DNA of 64,000 nt from Campanula takesimana (lineage: Eukaryota > Streptophyta > Magnoliopsida > Asterales > Campanulaceae): contig JAOWBW010000104.1 of NCBI GenBank assembly GCA_026119855.1, forward strand, positions 1,470,219 through 1,534,218, written 5' to 3'. Position numbers and translations under genes: made by a program. How positions within the stretch are numbered: the stretch's first letter is position 1; every line of letters begins with the position of its first letter. Below, one piece after another: positions 43,068-54,595 of this stretch. Under the pieces are notes generated by a model that was not told where the DNA came from, made no database searches, and was given only the letters and a program-made list of their open reading frames with translations.

Positions 43068-44190
43068 AACAAAATGGTCGAATGTGACCAGGATCAAAAA
43101 AATGATGACAAACATATCTCCTCTTCCTATGTTTTCTGGATTTAACAGGAGATTTGTTTTCAACTTTAGAAGAACACTCCCCCTCTTTGACAAAACTAAG
43201 ACCTCCATAGCCAACTCTTGATTTTCCCTCATTACCTATCTTTAAAAATTCTCCTAACTTAGCTTTTCCATTGTTAAGTTTAGTTGGAGTTTTAATTTCT
43301 TTCTCAAGACAAGTTTTAAACTTCTCACACTCAATATCTTTCTTTGTGAGTAAAACTTCCAACCTGGCTATGGAGTCCTTTTGAGAATCATTCTCATTTG
43401 ATAGCCTCTCAACTTCTGATTTTAAACTCACATTTTCAGCTTTAAGGGTAATACAATCACAAGAGTGTTTCTCATCTACCTGTTTTAACTCCTTAATTTC
43501 TTCCATCTCTTTAGATAATCTCTCAACCTCATATTTTAAACTCGCATTTTGAATAAGAAGTTTATCATTTACCTGGTGCAAGGCTATGAGTTCTTCATAT
43601 TCACCAGCAATGGTAGAGTTCAAGCATGTATATTCACTGCAACCAGTTGTGCAGTCATATGTGCTAACAATTGTGCAGTCAGGATGCTGCACATCTTCAA
43701 AGTCGGATTTATTATCAAACAAAGTGAAGTGAGATGACTGAGTAATAGACAAATGAGATGTCTCATCTTCATCATCACTTTCACTATCACTAAGGGTCGC
43801 TGTATAGCTCATTCCCTTTTCAAAATTTTCAACCAAGAGAGAAGGAGATGGTGCCTTTTTTGAAAAATCAGTGGATTGTTCTTTGTTAGTTTCTTGCACT
43901 CCAGGAGTTAATTCATAAATGGTTAAGATCCCAATAAGTTCTACAAAACTTAGAGTTTCAAAATCATAATATTCCTTTAATACAGAGATTTTCACGTTGA
44001 ATCTTTTTGGGAGGGATCTTAACATTTTGCTTACGAGTCTAGAATTAGAGATGGATTCCCCTAACACATATAACTCATTTGCAATTTTTATCAACTTAGA
44101 AGAAAAAAACTTAATGGTTTCATTCTCTTTCATTTTAAGATTTTCAAACACAATCGTTAATACCAAAAACTTTGTTTGTTGACAGTCCAT
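43068..44190 (-). pseudogene. SIRE-like Ty1/copia gag, inverted segment
   Basis: Minus-strand ORF. The UBN2-type copia Gag region (FENLKMKENETIKFFSSKL, LRSLPKRFNVK) is followed by acidic linkers and a long coiled coil (about residues 240-330 of the open frame), then a zinc knuckle. The knuckle reads CHHFFDPGHIRPFC, with Phe in place of the second Cys. Its last ~105 bp duplicate 47704-47810 on the other strand, where the knuckle is intact and the protein continues. The usual first ~100 Gag residues are missing between the PBS and the UBN2 region. This is the 5' half of the element whose 3' half starts at 47698. Confidence 0.8.
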
Positions 44191-44231
44191 TATGGCTATT
44201 ACAAGGATCGATCTCAGTATGTCGAGAGAAG

Positions 44232-44246
44232 GCTCTTGATGCCAAT
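44232..44246 (-). promoter_or_regulatory. Degenerate copia primer binding site
   Basis: On the minus strand TTGGCATCAAGAGCC follows the LTR end. It is close to the initiator-tRNA-Met type site TTGGTATCAGAGCC used by plant copia elements. Confidence 0.6.
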
Positions 44247-44990
44247 TGAAAGAAATTAGGCGGCTAGGACTGTTTTCTGGGAACGACCAGTTGTGATCTG
44301 AGAATACAATCACAAGTGTCTTAACAACTGGCACGACAACTGTCAACGGACAGAATATCAGAAAAACGTAAAAACGCAGCGGAATAAATTAAAACACGAA
44401 TTAAACACTTCAGCAAGACTATGCTTGCTGGAAAACTTCCATTAATCAAAAACTTGCAGAGTACAAGTTATAGTAAACGATTACAATGGAGGAAATAAAA
44501 ATAATAAAAAGACTAAATGAGTTCTAGATTCCTAGAACTAATAAAACACCAAACAACCTTGAACAACAAAAAGATCAAATCACAAAAGCTTCAAGGCTAA
44601 AGAAGACAGCAATATATGTTCTTAATACAAGAACAATTGCAAAGAACCTTGAAGGATTTTGGAGTTTGATCAAGAAGACGACTTCAAGGACAAAAAGGAC
44701 TCTTTAAGAAACTATTTCTCTCTTGAATGATCTAAGAATCTGTTGAGAAATGGCTGACTTCATCTTTCTTTTATAGCCTCTCCATCCAAGAGTCCTACAA
44801 GGAAATATTCCTACATTCCATTAAAGATAAACACTAAAACAAGTAAAATATTAATATGTTAGTAAGAGATAAATACCATACATATAAATCCTATATATTT
44901 AACTAAAATATTAACAAATTAAATAAAGAAAATATACAACCATAATTACATAAATCACAAAGATATTTCAAGAGTATTTATACTCTTTCA
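44247..44990 (-). repeat. 5' LTR of SIRE-like copia element (inverted)
   Basis: On the minus strand it runs from TGAAAGAGTATAAATACTC to ...CTAATTTCTTTCA, 744 bp. It matches the 3' LTR at 50674-51804 on the opposite strand. The flank catga (44991-44995) is the reverse complement of tcatg after the 3' LTR. Confidence 0.9.
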
Positions 44991-45604
44991 CATGATAAAC
45001 AAGATAACTTTCTTAATTTTTGGAAAATTAATACCTCGCGAGAATATGTAGTATATCTTCCAAGTATTCGCATTGCACTCTTGAATTTTGTACACTTACC
45101 GAACATTGAACTTCATAGCCCTTGTTGATGAACCAAGTAGGTGAAATACTTGAATGATCGATACCAAAAGAATCTTTGCAAACAATAGTCAAGTTTAAAA
45201 TTGTTAAAACTATCTTTTGACCGATCCATTGAAAATATATTAAAAGCATTTGATTTTTTGCTAAGTAAGGAAGATGAAAAAGATCCACAAATTTGACAAT
45301 CAATCATGCATTTAACAAAGCATGGTGGTAAATCATTTTCAAAATGATGAAATGAAAAATTCTATTAGAACATGTGGATATTCATCATAGATCGGGGGTA
45401 GAGGCCAATCAATAACAGGTTGTGGAGTAATGCTACTGGTAAATGACCAAAAAGAACCATCCATGATGAAGCGATACATATTTTTTTTTTAATAAGAAAA
45501 TAGAAGATGAAAGAGAAACCAAAAGAAAAATAAGAAGGATGGATAAAGGAAACCTAAACCCGAGCAATGAAGTTTCTGGAATCAAAATCAACTTGATACC
45601 AATT
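44991..45604. other. Inverted 5' flank of the copia element
   Basis: Sequence that lay upstream of the copia element before the inversion. Minus-strand ORFs at 45028-45307 are short and not recognised. A T-run lies at 45480-45490. Confidence 0.4.
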
Positions 45605-46285
45605 TGACGCCGGAAAAATGGAGAAGACATAAGAAGAAACACAAGTGAACAAATAAGAGTTAAATTAACTTAATATTCAAAGGAATCCATCAAACATTAA
45701 GAGCCACCACCCAAAGGAACCCAACTTAAGGGTTAAGATAAACCAAGAAGATATTCATCTTCTAAACAAGTAAAAGATAGACTTATAATTTTTATATATC
45801 TCAACTCTCTCCAATTGCAATTGCAATTGCATGAGTATGATATTTATAGAAGACTTGGAACATCTCTCCAAGCATAGGAACAATAAAACTCCATAAGAGA
45901 AATGAACTAGCAATAAATTACATATTGATAAGATTCATGACTTATCAAACAATTCATTAAACACTTTAAATTGGTCAAAATTGAGATGATATGTCCTTAT
46001 GAATACTGTTTATCAGAAAAATCCTAACTTATTAAAGAAAAATTCAAACAATTATCCGTAAAAGGCCGTAGAAGAAGCTAGAGACAAATATCATTCCAAT
46101 GATATATTATATGACTTCTGAAATATTAGAGTTAATTACCAAAATTCCTTTGAAGTTGAGTCAAATTCTGGTTTGATACTTTTATGAATATCATTTGTAC
46201 TGATCTTTCTTTTAGTTCTTGGACCGAATATCAATTCTGCCAATAATGAATATTGAGGATATATAGGGGATTATTTCCCTCTTCA
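45605..46285 (-). mobile_element. Probable copia-type LTR with adjacent PBS
   Basis: On the minus strand it starts TGAAGAGGGAAATAATCCCC at 46285 and ends ...CCGGCGTCA at 45605. TTGGTATCAAGT, a copia-type PBS, follows two bases later (45591-45602). I do not find its partner LTR or a coding region, so this is a truncated element or LTR fragment. Confidence 0.5.
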
Positions 46286-47344
46286 ACTACCTTCGTTGTT
46301 TCACGTTAAAGTGCACAATTTGACTTTTTTTGGTCAACTTGATTGAATTTGATCATAATTTTATAAAACATTAGATATCTCTATGCGATTCTACAATATA
46401 TTATTAATATTATTCTTAACGGTGAAAGGTGAAACAACAATTTTTAAATTGCATAAGAATATTTAAATTTTCATAAAAGGGGACGGATATTGCCACTGCA
46501 ATAAATACTTATCCACTACATCATAATTATTTTTTTGTAAATCAATCATTTACTTGACTCAATTTCCCTTTAAAAGAGATTATTTATACTACAAAATTTA
46601 TTTATCCATTACATCCATTATTATCTATTACACCTATATATTTTTTGTTAGTTTTTTTTTATAAAAATAATTCTTATAATGAAAAATTAAATATTTATAT
46701 GCAATAAATTAATATATATAGATATGAAAGTGTTACCGTGAAAATAATTTATTTATATTTAACTTTAATAGTTTAAATGTGAGAAGACGTCTTTATTCAC
46801 AATGTTTTATGTTGATATTATTTTCTTTGTTTTTCTATCTGTTAAAAGAATATAAATAGAAACGAAAAAAATAGACACAGTAGCCAAAATGTTATGGAAA
46901 ATTACACAATGAATTATTGAGTGAAGTATAAAGAGATAATTGCAAAAAAAAAAAAAAAAAAAAAAAAAAATTGTACAAGTTTTTCCGTTGCAATTTAATC
47001 AACATAAATAAATTGCGTAAAAAACCTTCTACATAAATTCTTGTTGCAATTCAAACCTTCTTCCGGTTAGCTAGTTAAAAATAGTTTAGAAAAATGCACT
47101 TTTACCCCCTATAAGTTATTCAATGTTTAGTGTTTCTCTAATATTTGTGCTAATTTTAACATCAACTACGCTAACATTGATTACACACTTTATCTACGCC
47201 AACATATATTATAAAAACGACGATTGCCTAAAATTGAGTAATTTATAGTTCACTCAATTTTTAAATCTTCATTTTAAAATAATAACTAATAGTTGATTGA
47301 TTTTAATTTTTTAATTTACAATAATTTACTTACTTTATATGAAT
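46286..47344. other. AT-rich DNA with repeat shared with 33.1-34.0 kb
   Basis: No gene. A pure A-run lies at 46945-46970. 46933-47115 matches 33079-33260, and 47300-47350 matches 33975-34022 in inverted orientation. Confidence 0.55.
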
Positions 47345-47590
47345 TTAAATCGAATTTAATTTAAAATTGCCAGTCCTACTTCAATCCAATGATAAGGAAT
47401 GAAGTATTCTTCTTCGTCCCAGTCTAATAACGAACCATTAAATTTTACATAAATATTTCTATCTCCCGAGCCAATAACTTTGGTTCTGAAATTTTTAATT
47501 GCATTAAAAATTGGCTTAGGTAATAGACTTAATTCAAGTAGATTATTGCTGGGATAAACCATAGCTAGTAATCCACAGTTTTTAATGCGT
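47345..47590 (-). pseudogene. Second caulimovirid fragment (TAV region)
   Basis: The minus strand closely matches 39760-39965, including an uninterrupted frame through GSGDRNIYVKFNGSLLDWDE. The copy at 39.8 kb has stops and a one-base shift in this stretch, so the two fragments decayed independently. It lies within the inverted segment. Confidence 0.75.
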
Positions 47591-47697
47591 CGTTTTTCTA
47601 TCTTAAATAGTCTAGGAAATTTTAGTTCTCATTTTATTTTCATAAGTCATTTTTTAGATATGATATTTCATTATTTGTCTTTTATAAAATTTTTGTA

Positions 47698-48411
47698 TTT
47701 GTTTCTAAAGTTGAAAACAAATCTCCTGTTAAATCCAGAAAACATAGGAAGAGGATATATGTTTGTCATCATTGTTTTGATCCTGGTCACATTCGACCAT
47801 TTTGTTATAAGTTGAAACATGAACTTGAACTTTTGAAGACTGATGGCCACTTGAGCAGACAGTTGAGTACTCAAACTGAAACTCAACTGAACAGACAACA
47901 GAAGTCTGTTACAAAAACTACTTGGGTAAGGAAAGACGACATTAAGTGTCAAGCGGTGTTTACCTCCACAAAAGGCAGTTTTGAGGGGTTTTGGTATTTC
48001 GACAGTGGGTGCTCACGGCACATGTCTGGATCTCTTGAGTACCTCATTGATTATGAATCATGCAAAGGTGGAAAGGTAAACTTTGGAGGAGGTGCCCAAG
48101 GTAAGATCATGGGCAAAGGTACGCTGAATATAGTAGGTTTGCCTAGGTTGCACAATGTGTTGCATGTGGATGGGTTAAAGTCTAATTTGATAAGCATAAG
48201 CCAATTGTGTGATGATGATCTACATGTCAAGTTTGATAAGAAGATGTGTGAGGTCTTCGATGATTCAAACAGATGTATTTTGAAAGGAGTAAGATCCTCT
48301 GATCATTGTTACAAGTTGGTTGAAACTATTTCATGTCTTAAATCAATTTTTGATAATGCTCCTGATCTTATTGTCAAATCTGCTGAGAATTGTGTTATAG
48401 GGTGTACATGA
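47698..48411 (+). pseudogene. SIRE-like copia: Gag C-terminus and protease
   Basis: Frame open from 47704 to the TGA at 48409. It contains the intact zinc knuckle CHHCFDPGHIRPFC (about 47764-47805), basic/Gln-rich spacer, and the copia protease signature WYFDSGCSRHMSG (about 47992-48030), followed by the GAG-pre-integrase-like region. It continues the inverted gag at 43068-44190. Integrase is missing downstream. Confidence 0.85.
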
Positions 48412-49246
48412 GAACATGATCTGGTTGATGATGAATATGAACCAAAGAACTTAAAAGAATCTGCAGAACCAGCACTTGTGCAGACAGATGATACACCAGC
48501 TGAGCAGACAACTGACACCACAAGTGGTGACAGCAGCTGAAAGAGGTTCAGATTCTGAAACTGAAGAAGCATTTGACCTGAATGAAGGAAATGATGTGTT
48601 CAGGTCTGAAGATATTCCATACAGGATACAGGGAGATAATCTAACTTCCCAAGTCATTGGGGGAGTGGATGAAAAGAAAAAACCAAGAGAAAAGGAGGTC
48701 AATCACCGTGACCTTGCAAGTTTGATAAACATGAACTCGGTGGACCACCAGGTAAGTTCATCTTGTTTTGTTGACAATGACGAATCTGATTCAGAGGTAT
48801 TTTTTATGGAACTTAAGGGGGAGATAATCATTGATTCCAAAAGCACAAATTTTTGTTGTTTGAATCTTGAAAATGAGTTGGGTTCATTGGATAATAGGGA
48901 ACAAACTTTTGTGCTACTGTCTGCTGTTAAATCACAATGTGTAACAGTTGGTAGTAGGTGCACTAAAATTTTATGGATGAACAAATTGCTCAAAGACAAT
49001 GGAATCAAAGTCAAAACTTTATTTGTGTTTTGTGATGCTAAGGATACCATAGAGATTCTAAAAATCCCCGTTCAAAGTTCTACTCGTAAGCATCTTGATT
49101 TTAGGTTACACTCTGCTAGAAATATTGTTGAACAAAAAATTATTAGTCGTCAATTTGATAGAAATAACAAACGACTAAATGACATTTTCATAAGGCCTTT
49201 GTTTCTCGAGAGATGTTTTTCTCTCGGTGTGTGTGAGTTCAGTTGA
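48412..49246 (+). pseudogene. SIRE-like copia: pol remnant, integrase core and most of RT deleted
   Basis: After the protease block the sequence jumps to an integrase-RT linker (AFDLNEG, IPYRIQGDNLTSQVIGGVDE) and then directly to RNase H/3' pol text (WMNKLLKDNGIKVKT, a NIVEQKIIS block, and RPLFLERCFSL). The DDE integrase core and the YVDD RT palm are absent. A stop at 48536-48538 and a frame change lie within the linker. The element could only have moved with help from other copies, or it was deleted after insertion. Confidence 0.8.
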
Positions 49247-50673
49247 TCGTACAAGTGTGCGGATTGCATCTCTGTATAATTGTATATTACAGAAAACACA
49301 AAAAAAAAAAAAAAAAAAAAAAAAACTGCATTCATGCTTTGCACGATTATCTCTTGTGATCACTTGGTTGACTTATTACCGTGGCTCTGTGTTTGATCCT
49401 TGAATGTGAGACCCTTCTTAACCTGATAATAAAAATTATCTTGTTAATTCCTTCATGTTGTTTATCATGGAGTGGGCACTTAATCTAAGGTTACGGAGAA
49501 AACAAGCTGCCTCCTTTCTTTAAAGTCACTACTCATTTAGGCTAAATGCCGACGTTGTACAAAAATACATCACTTGAGGATAAAAGTATGGTGACACTGT
49601 ATTGTGAGAGGAAAAGCTCCTCCCCGTAACTGATTCAATGCCTCAAAAGGAAGTGTTCTAGAGGCTACATGATTGAAGGACATCTCATTGAATTCCTATG
49701 TGTTAAAACCGGGCCATTGGATATGTTGACCATACCATGTCACACCTAATTGAGATTAGTCTCCACTATGTGTGCTTGTTAGGCATAATTCAAATTTAGG
49801 ATTTTTTTTTGGCCTCGTGAAAATTTCATTTTGTTGATTATTATTTTCATCAAATTGTAGGCTAATCATTTCTTGGTTAACAATATGTTTAATGAGCGTG
49901 TGCCCAGGTTTATATGCAAAGGAAATCTGAACAAGACAATCTTTGGGGCTCAAGTGGAAATGATTTTCTATGGTATTGCAATGAGCCACAAAATCTGGAT
50001 AAAATATTGGTTTTTGAATTCATGTTCTTTGGCCAATTTGATCCTCCAAAAGGTTTGGTCACCTTCACTGAGTATGTTTCCTAGACCAAGTGAACTTTTC
50101 TCGAGCCATAATCAGCAACAATTCTCTCTCTAGCAATTTAATTTTTTTTGTGAGAATGTCGATCCTGCAGTTGTCTCTCCTGTTGTTTTGGAAGTTGTGT
50201 GCACACATCTGCACTCAACTAGTTGCACAACTGTGCAGTTATTCTCTTTTTCTCGAGAAATCTGTAAGTATTGTCTTCTTCCTCTTTTTCCTCTGCCTCT
50301 GATCCTCTGAAGCTGCAGCTCTGAGCATAATTCATAAAGGGGTTTCTTGAGATATTTTCATGAATGCGCGCACATTTTTTTTGAAAATATCTAAAGAAAA
50401 GGGGGAGAATAGGGAAATAGTCAATCAATGGAGGAGATGATCATCAATGGAGATGCAGAAGATGATCATCAAGAGAGATATAATCCATTTAGGGGGAGTT
50501 TCTAATGCAGGGGGAGAGATTGTTGTGTCCATTTAAGGGGGAGCAAGCTCGAGTTCCTAATACCATAAATGGAGATGAAATGAAGTTCAATGGGTGAAGA
50601 TTGAGGTTTGAGTTTTCTTGTGCTAACATTGCTCTTGCAGTTTTTTACCATAATCACATAAATAGGGGGAGAT
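49247..50673. other. 3' internal region of copia element with inverted RNase H remnant
   Basis: No intact ORF. An A-run lies at 49300-49325. At 49756-50000 the minus strand reads as a diverged copia RNase H tail (a VNQEMISLQFDENNNQQNEIFTRP-like block), evidence of another old insertion or rearrangement. G-rich purine blocks at 50400-50670 end in the PPT-like aataggggga just before the 3' LTR. Confidence 0.55.
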
Positions 50674-51804
50674 TGAAAGAGTATAAATACTCTTGAAATA
50701 TCTTTGTGATTTATGTAATTATGGTTGTATATTTTCTTTATTTAATTTGTTAATATTTTAGTTAAATATATATTATCTTAGGTAGGTTTAATTGGATTTA
50801 TATGTATGGTATTTATCTCTTACTAACATATTAATATTTTACTTGTTTTAGTGTTTATCTTTTATGGAATGTAGGACTCTTCCTTGTAGGACTCTTGGAT
50901 GGAGAGGCTATAAAAGAAAGATGAAGTCAGCCATTTCTCTACAGATTCTTAGATCATTCAAGAGAGAAATAGTTTCTTAAAGAGTCTTTTTTGTCCTTGA
51001 AGTCTTCTTCTTGATCAAACTCCAAAATCCTTCAAGGTTCTTTGCAATTGTTCTTGTATTAAGAACATATATTGCTGTCTTCTTTAGCCTTGAAGCTTTT
51101 GTGATTTGATCTTTTTGTTGTTCAAGGTTGTTTGGTGTTTTATTAGTTCTAGGAATCTAGAACTCATTTAGTCTTTTTATTATTTTTATTTCTTCCATTG
51201 TAATCGTTTGCTATAACTTGTACTCTGCAAGTTTTTGATTAATGGAAGTTTTCCAGCAAGCATAGTCTTGCTGAAGTGTTTAATTCGTGTTTGTCAGCCA
51301 TTTCTCTACAGATTCTTAGATCATTCAAGAGAGAACTAGTTTCTTAAAGAGTCCTTTTTGTCCTTGAAGTCTTCTTCTTGATCAAACTCCAAAATCCTTC
51401 AAGGTTCTTTGCAATTGATCTTGTATTAAGAACATATATTGCTGTCTTCTTTAGCCTTGAAGCTTTTGTGATTTGATCTTTTTGTTGTTCAAGATTGTTT
51501 GGTGTTTTATTAGTTATAAGAATCTAGAACTCATTTAGTCTTTTTATTATTTTTATTTCTTCCATTGTAATCGTTTGCTATAACTTGTACTCTGCAAGTT
51601 TTTGATTAATGGAAGTTTTCCAGCAAGCATAGTCTTGCTGAAGTGTTTAATTCGTGTTTTAATTTATTCCGCTGCGTTTTTACGTTTTTCTGATATTCTG
51701 TCCGTTGACAGTTGTCGTGCCAGTTGTTAAGACACTTGTGATTGTATTCTCAGATCACAACTGGTCGTTCCCAGAAAACAGTCCTAGCCGCCTAATTTCT
51801 TTCA
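50674..51804 (+). repeat. 3' LTR of SIRE-like copia element, with internal 367-bp duplication
   Basis: Starts TGAAAGAGTATAAATACTC and ends CTAATTTCTTTCA. The segment 50927-51293 is repeated in tandem at 51294-51660, almost identical, which accounts for its 1131 bp against 744 bp for the 5' LTR. TSD tcatg follows at 51805-51809. Confidence 0.9.
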
Positions 51805-52084
51805 TCATGTGTTTTGAAGTTTCTATGTTATCTTATCTCAACTTAGTACATGTTAATTTAATCCTTTAGTACGTTTAGTATTCTTAGACTTGAAGGGATG
51901 TTACAAGTAACATATAAATACCCTACACGATGGCTTTATAAGATACATTTTATTATTGAGTTTATAAAATAAAAGTTGAGCTTTATGCCTCCTTGTCTTG
52001 TTCTTATCTATTCGATGGATTCTGTTTAGTGATGAACATCCTTAACTCCGTGTGCTTTTGGTGGATTCCAAATGTAGCGAGTTG
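51805..52084. other. Intergenic flank right of copia element
   Basis: TSD tcatg, then sequence without recognisable features. Confidence 0.45.
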
Positions 52085-52337
52085 TTTTATATCGGCATAA
52101 TTCCACAAGGCCCCTTCTCCCAGATCATTATTCCATAAAAGTCCACCTGAGATCCAAAAGTCCACCTCCACCCATTGTCCAAATCAAAATTCCATAAAAG
52201 CCCAAAAACCCATCACACACTACTCAGGTCAGGCTGCCCCCAAGCCCAATGCCCAGGCCCGATGTCCCGACCACCCGCCCCGGATCCAGAACTCAATGCC
52301 AGCCACCCATTTTAATTAAAAGCAAAAATGTTGTTCC

Positions 52338-52405
52338 CAGGTTTCGAACCTAGGTCTTTTACAATAACAACCATGTCTTTACCACTAAGCCAATGCATTG
52401 CTTGT
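52338..52405 (-). other. tRNA-like box A/box B core, left arm
   Basis: The minus strand shows a box A-like tggcttagtggt and a box B-like ggttcgaaacc about 33 nt apart, the spacing of a tRNA gene's internal promoter. Acceptor pairing is poor, so it is not called as a functional tRNA. Confidence 0.5.
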
Positions 52406-53099
52406 TTCTAATTTTGCAATATTTATTATTACTAACTGAAATCTGGACGAAACTAAATTACAAAACTTGAGATTTTACAATTAATTAATGAAAAACTTGA
52501 ATATTCACAAAAACACAATTTTTTTTAATATATGTTAGAATATTAAAAACATGATTTAAGAATATAAAATATCTAAAGCTTTTTATTAAAAAAATATGAA
52601 AGACCTAAAAAATAAATTAAATTATATTTGCGAAAATACATTATTTCATAATATTTTATAAGTTTTTAATTATCACCCTTCTGTTAAGGCATTTATTTAC
52701 ATAAATGACACCAACTAAGTCTATTATATACTGAAAATATGAGAATTATAAGAAAATAAACTAAATAACTCTTATACCTTAAATATAAGAGTAATTCTAG
52801 TCTTATATTTTAGGTATATAATTTCTTTAAAAAATGGGGATTTAATGTGAGAAAATTACTCTCATATCTAAAGTATAAGAGAAGAACTAGTCTTATACTT
52901 TCGGTATAAGAGTTAATATTAAAAATATATTAGAACAACTTGATTAATGTTTCACAACATTTAATAATAGAAGTATCATTCTTGCCAAAATAAATGTCAG
53001 CAATTAAAACTTTCCAATCAATTAATGAAATTCTTGATTATTCACAAAAACATTAAATTTGTAAAATAAATATCATTTTACATTAAAAAACATGATTAA

Positions 53100-53660
53100 T
53101 TAGGTCTTATAATTTGTATCAAAGTCTTGTAAATTCTTATTAAACATGTAAATTGTCTCATATCAGACTCATGAGAGCCATTTACAAAGGTCTCATATCC
53201 GACTCATGAGTCTCTTAAATGTCTCATAAGTGATTTTTAAAGTCTTATAATTTGTATCAAAGTCTTGTAAATTCATATGAGACATGTAAATTGTCTCATA
53301 CCAGACTCATAAGTCTATTTACAAAGGTCTCATACCAAACCCATGAGTCTCTCAAAGGTCTCATAAGTGCATTTTTTAGGTCTTATAATTTCTATCAAAG
53401 TCTTGTAAATTCTTATGAGACATGTAAAAAAGTCTCATATAAGACTTATGAGGGTCTATTTACAAGGTCTCATAGCAGACTCATGAGTCTCTCAAAGGTC
53501 TCATAAGTGTATTTTTTAGGTCTTATAATTTGTATCAAAGTCTTTGTAAATTCTTATGAGACATGTAAAAATGTCTCATATAAGACTTACGAGGGTCTAT
53601 TTACAAGGTCTCATAGCAGACTCATGAGTCTCTCAAAAGGTCTTATAAGTGCAAATACTG
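53100..53660. repeat. 138-140-bp tandem array (4 units)
   Basis: gtcttataatttgtatcaaa or a close variant recurs at 53104, 53242, 53380 and 53520. Units are full of gtctcat/atgagac words, several in inverted pairs. Non-coding. Confidence 0.8.
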
Positions 53661-53856
53661 ACAATTTGGTAATAAGGACTTAAATAGTGTCATTTTATAT
53701 AAATAGTTTACTGGAGGGTGCTAGTAAAAAAAAATTAAAATTAAAATTCGATATTGCACAAAATTATAATTTAATTTATCTTTGGGTCTTTTATATTTTT
53801 TTTTCTAATAAAATATTTAAATACTTTATATATTTTTTTAAAAATCTTGTTTTTCG

Positions 53857-53889
<33 letters not shown>

Positions 53890-54007
53890 AAGTTGATGTT
53901 TTGGGAATAATCAAAAATTTTATAAATTGATTTAGAATCTTGTTTTTTCTTCACTTAGTTTCATTTAGGCGCAATAGTAATAGAATATATTGCAAATTTT
54001 GTATCAA

Positions 54008-54075
54008 ACAGTAGGCTGGTGTAGTGGTTAAGTTGTTAGTTTTCACAATAAGTCATGGGTTCAATTCCCATACCC
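54008..54075 (+). other. tRNA-like box A/box B core, right arm
   Basis: Box A-like tggtgtagtggttaag and box B-like gggttcaattccc lie in tRNA spacing, with a possible anticodon arm (ttgt/acaa) between. Inverted relative to the left-arm copy. It resembles tRNA-Glu in parts, but the acceptor stem is not convincing. Confidence 0.5.
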
Positions 54076-54344
54076 AACATTTTAATTTTGCATCCAAACA
54101 GTGAGATGGGCTGGGCATGGGCGGGCTGGGTATGGGCAGGGCATGGGCAGGGCTGGGGCGGGTTGTGGGCTGTGGTGGGTTTAAATGGGATTTTGATCTG
54201 ACCTTGGGTTTTTATGGCATTTGGATCTCACCCAGGGGGCCTAGAGTCCAAAGCCCGCTTTATATCCCTTTCTCTTTCATTTTGGGTTACAAACAAGACT
54301 GTCACTCGGGAATAGAATCAACCACCAATCCACCTAAAAAAAGG

Positions 54345-54510
54345 AAAATGTTAGGGCACAAAAAAAGAAGTTGATAAAATGATGAATACAAAGTGAAGTG
54401 GCGATATTTTATTGGTTGCATCGATTGTGGACCCGGCACACTCTAATAAAATACACCAATAGAATTTTAACACATCATTTTGTAAGCCACATTTTATGGC
54501 ACTTTTTTGT
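54345..54510. mobile_element. Small MITE, related to 55140-55315
   Basis: Shares atgttagggcacaaaa at the left and a core gatattttattggttg with the copy at 55.2 kb. Inverted ends are weak in this copy. No ORF. Confidence 0.5.
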
Positions 54511-54595
54511 AACTTCATATTTACCCTTTAAAAAAAAAAAAACACGAATACACCCAAGACCACTTTTCAACAAATACTCATTCTGTTTTAAAGTA

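Larger units (their letters stand above)
52085..54262. mobile_element. Putative long-inverted-repeat element with tRNA-like arms
   Basis: The arms at about 52085-52430 and 53960-54262 are diverged inverted copies. Each carries, in the same order, a C/G-rich proximal block (gatccaaa, ccataaaa or ccatttaa, then ccc-rich text), an aaaatgtt block, a tRNA-like box B and box A, and a ttgcaatat block. The 1.6-kb body is AT-rich and non-coding with a 138-bp tandem array. The exact ends and a TSD are not clear. Family is unknown; non-autonomous Mutator-like is one option. Confidence 0.5.

Noticed and set aside
43068..47813. Two separate copia insertions in opposite orientation
   Set aside because: Complementary TSD bases, complementary LTR ends and continuous Gag sequence across the breakpoints fit one inverted element better than two.
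52338..54075. Functional tRNA genes
   Set aside because: Box A and box B are present, but acceptor-stem pairing is poor and both copies lie in diverged inverted arms, so they are called tRNA-like only.
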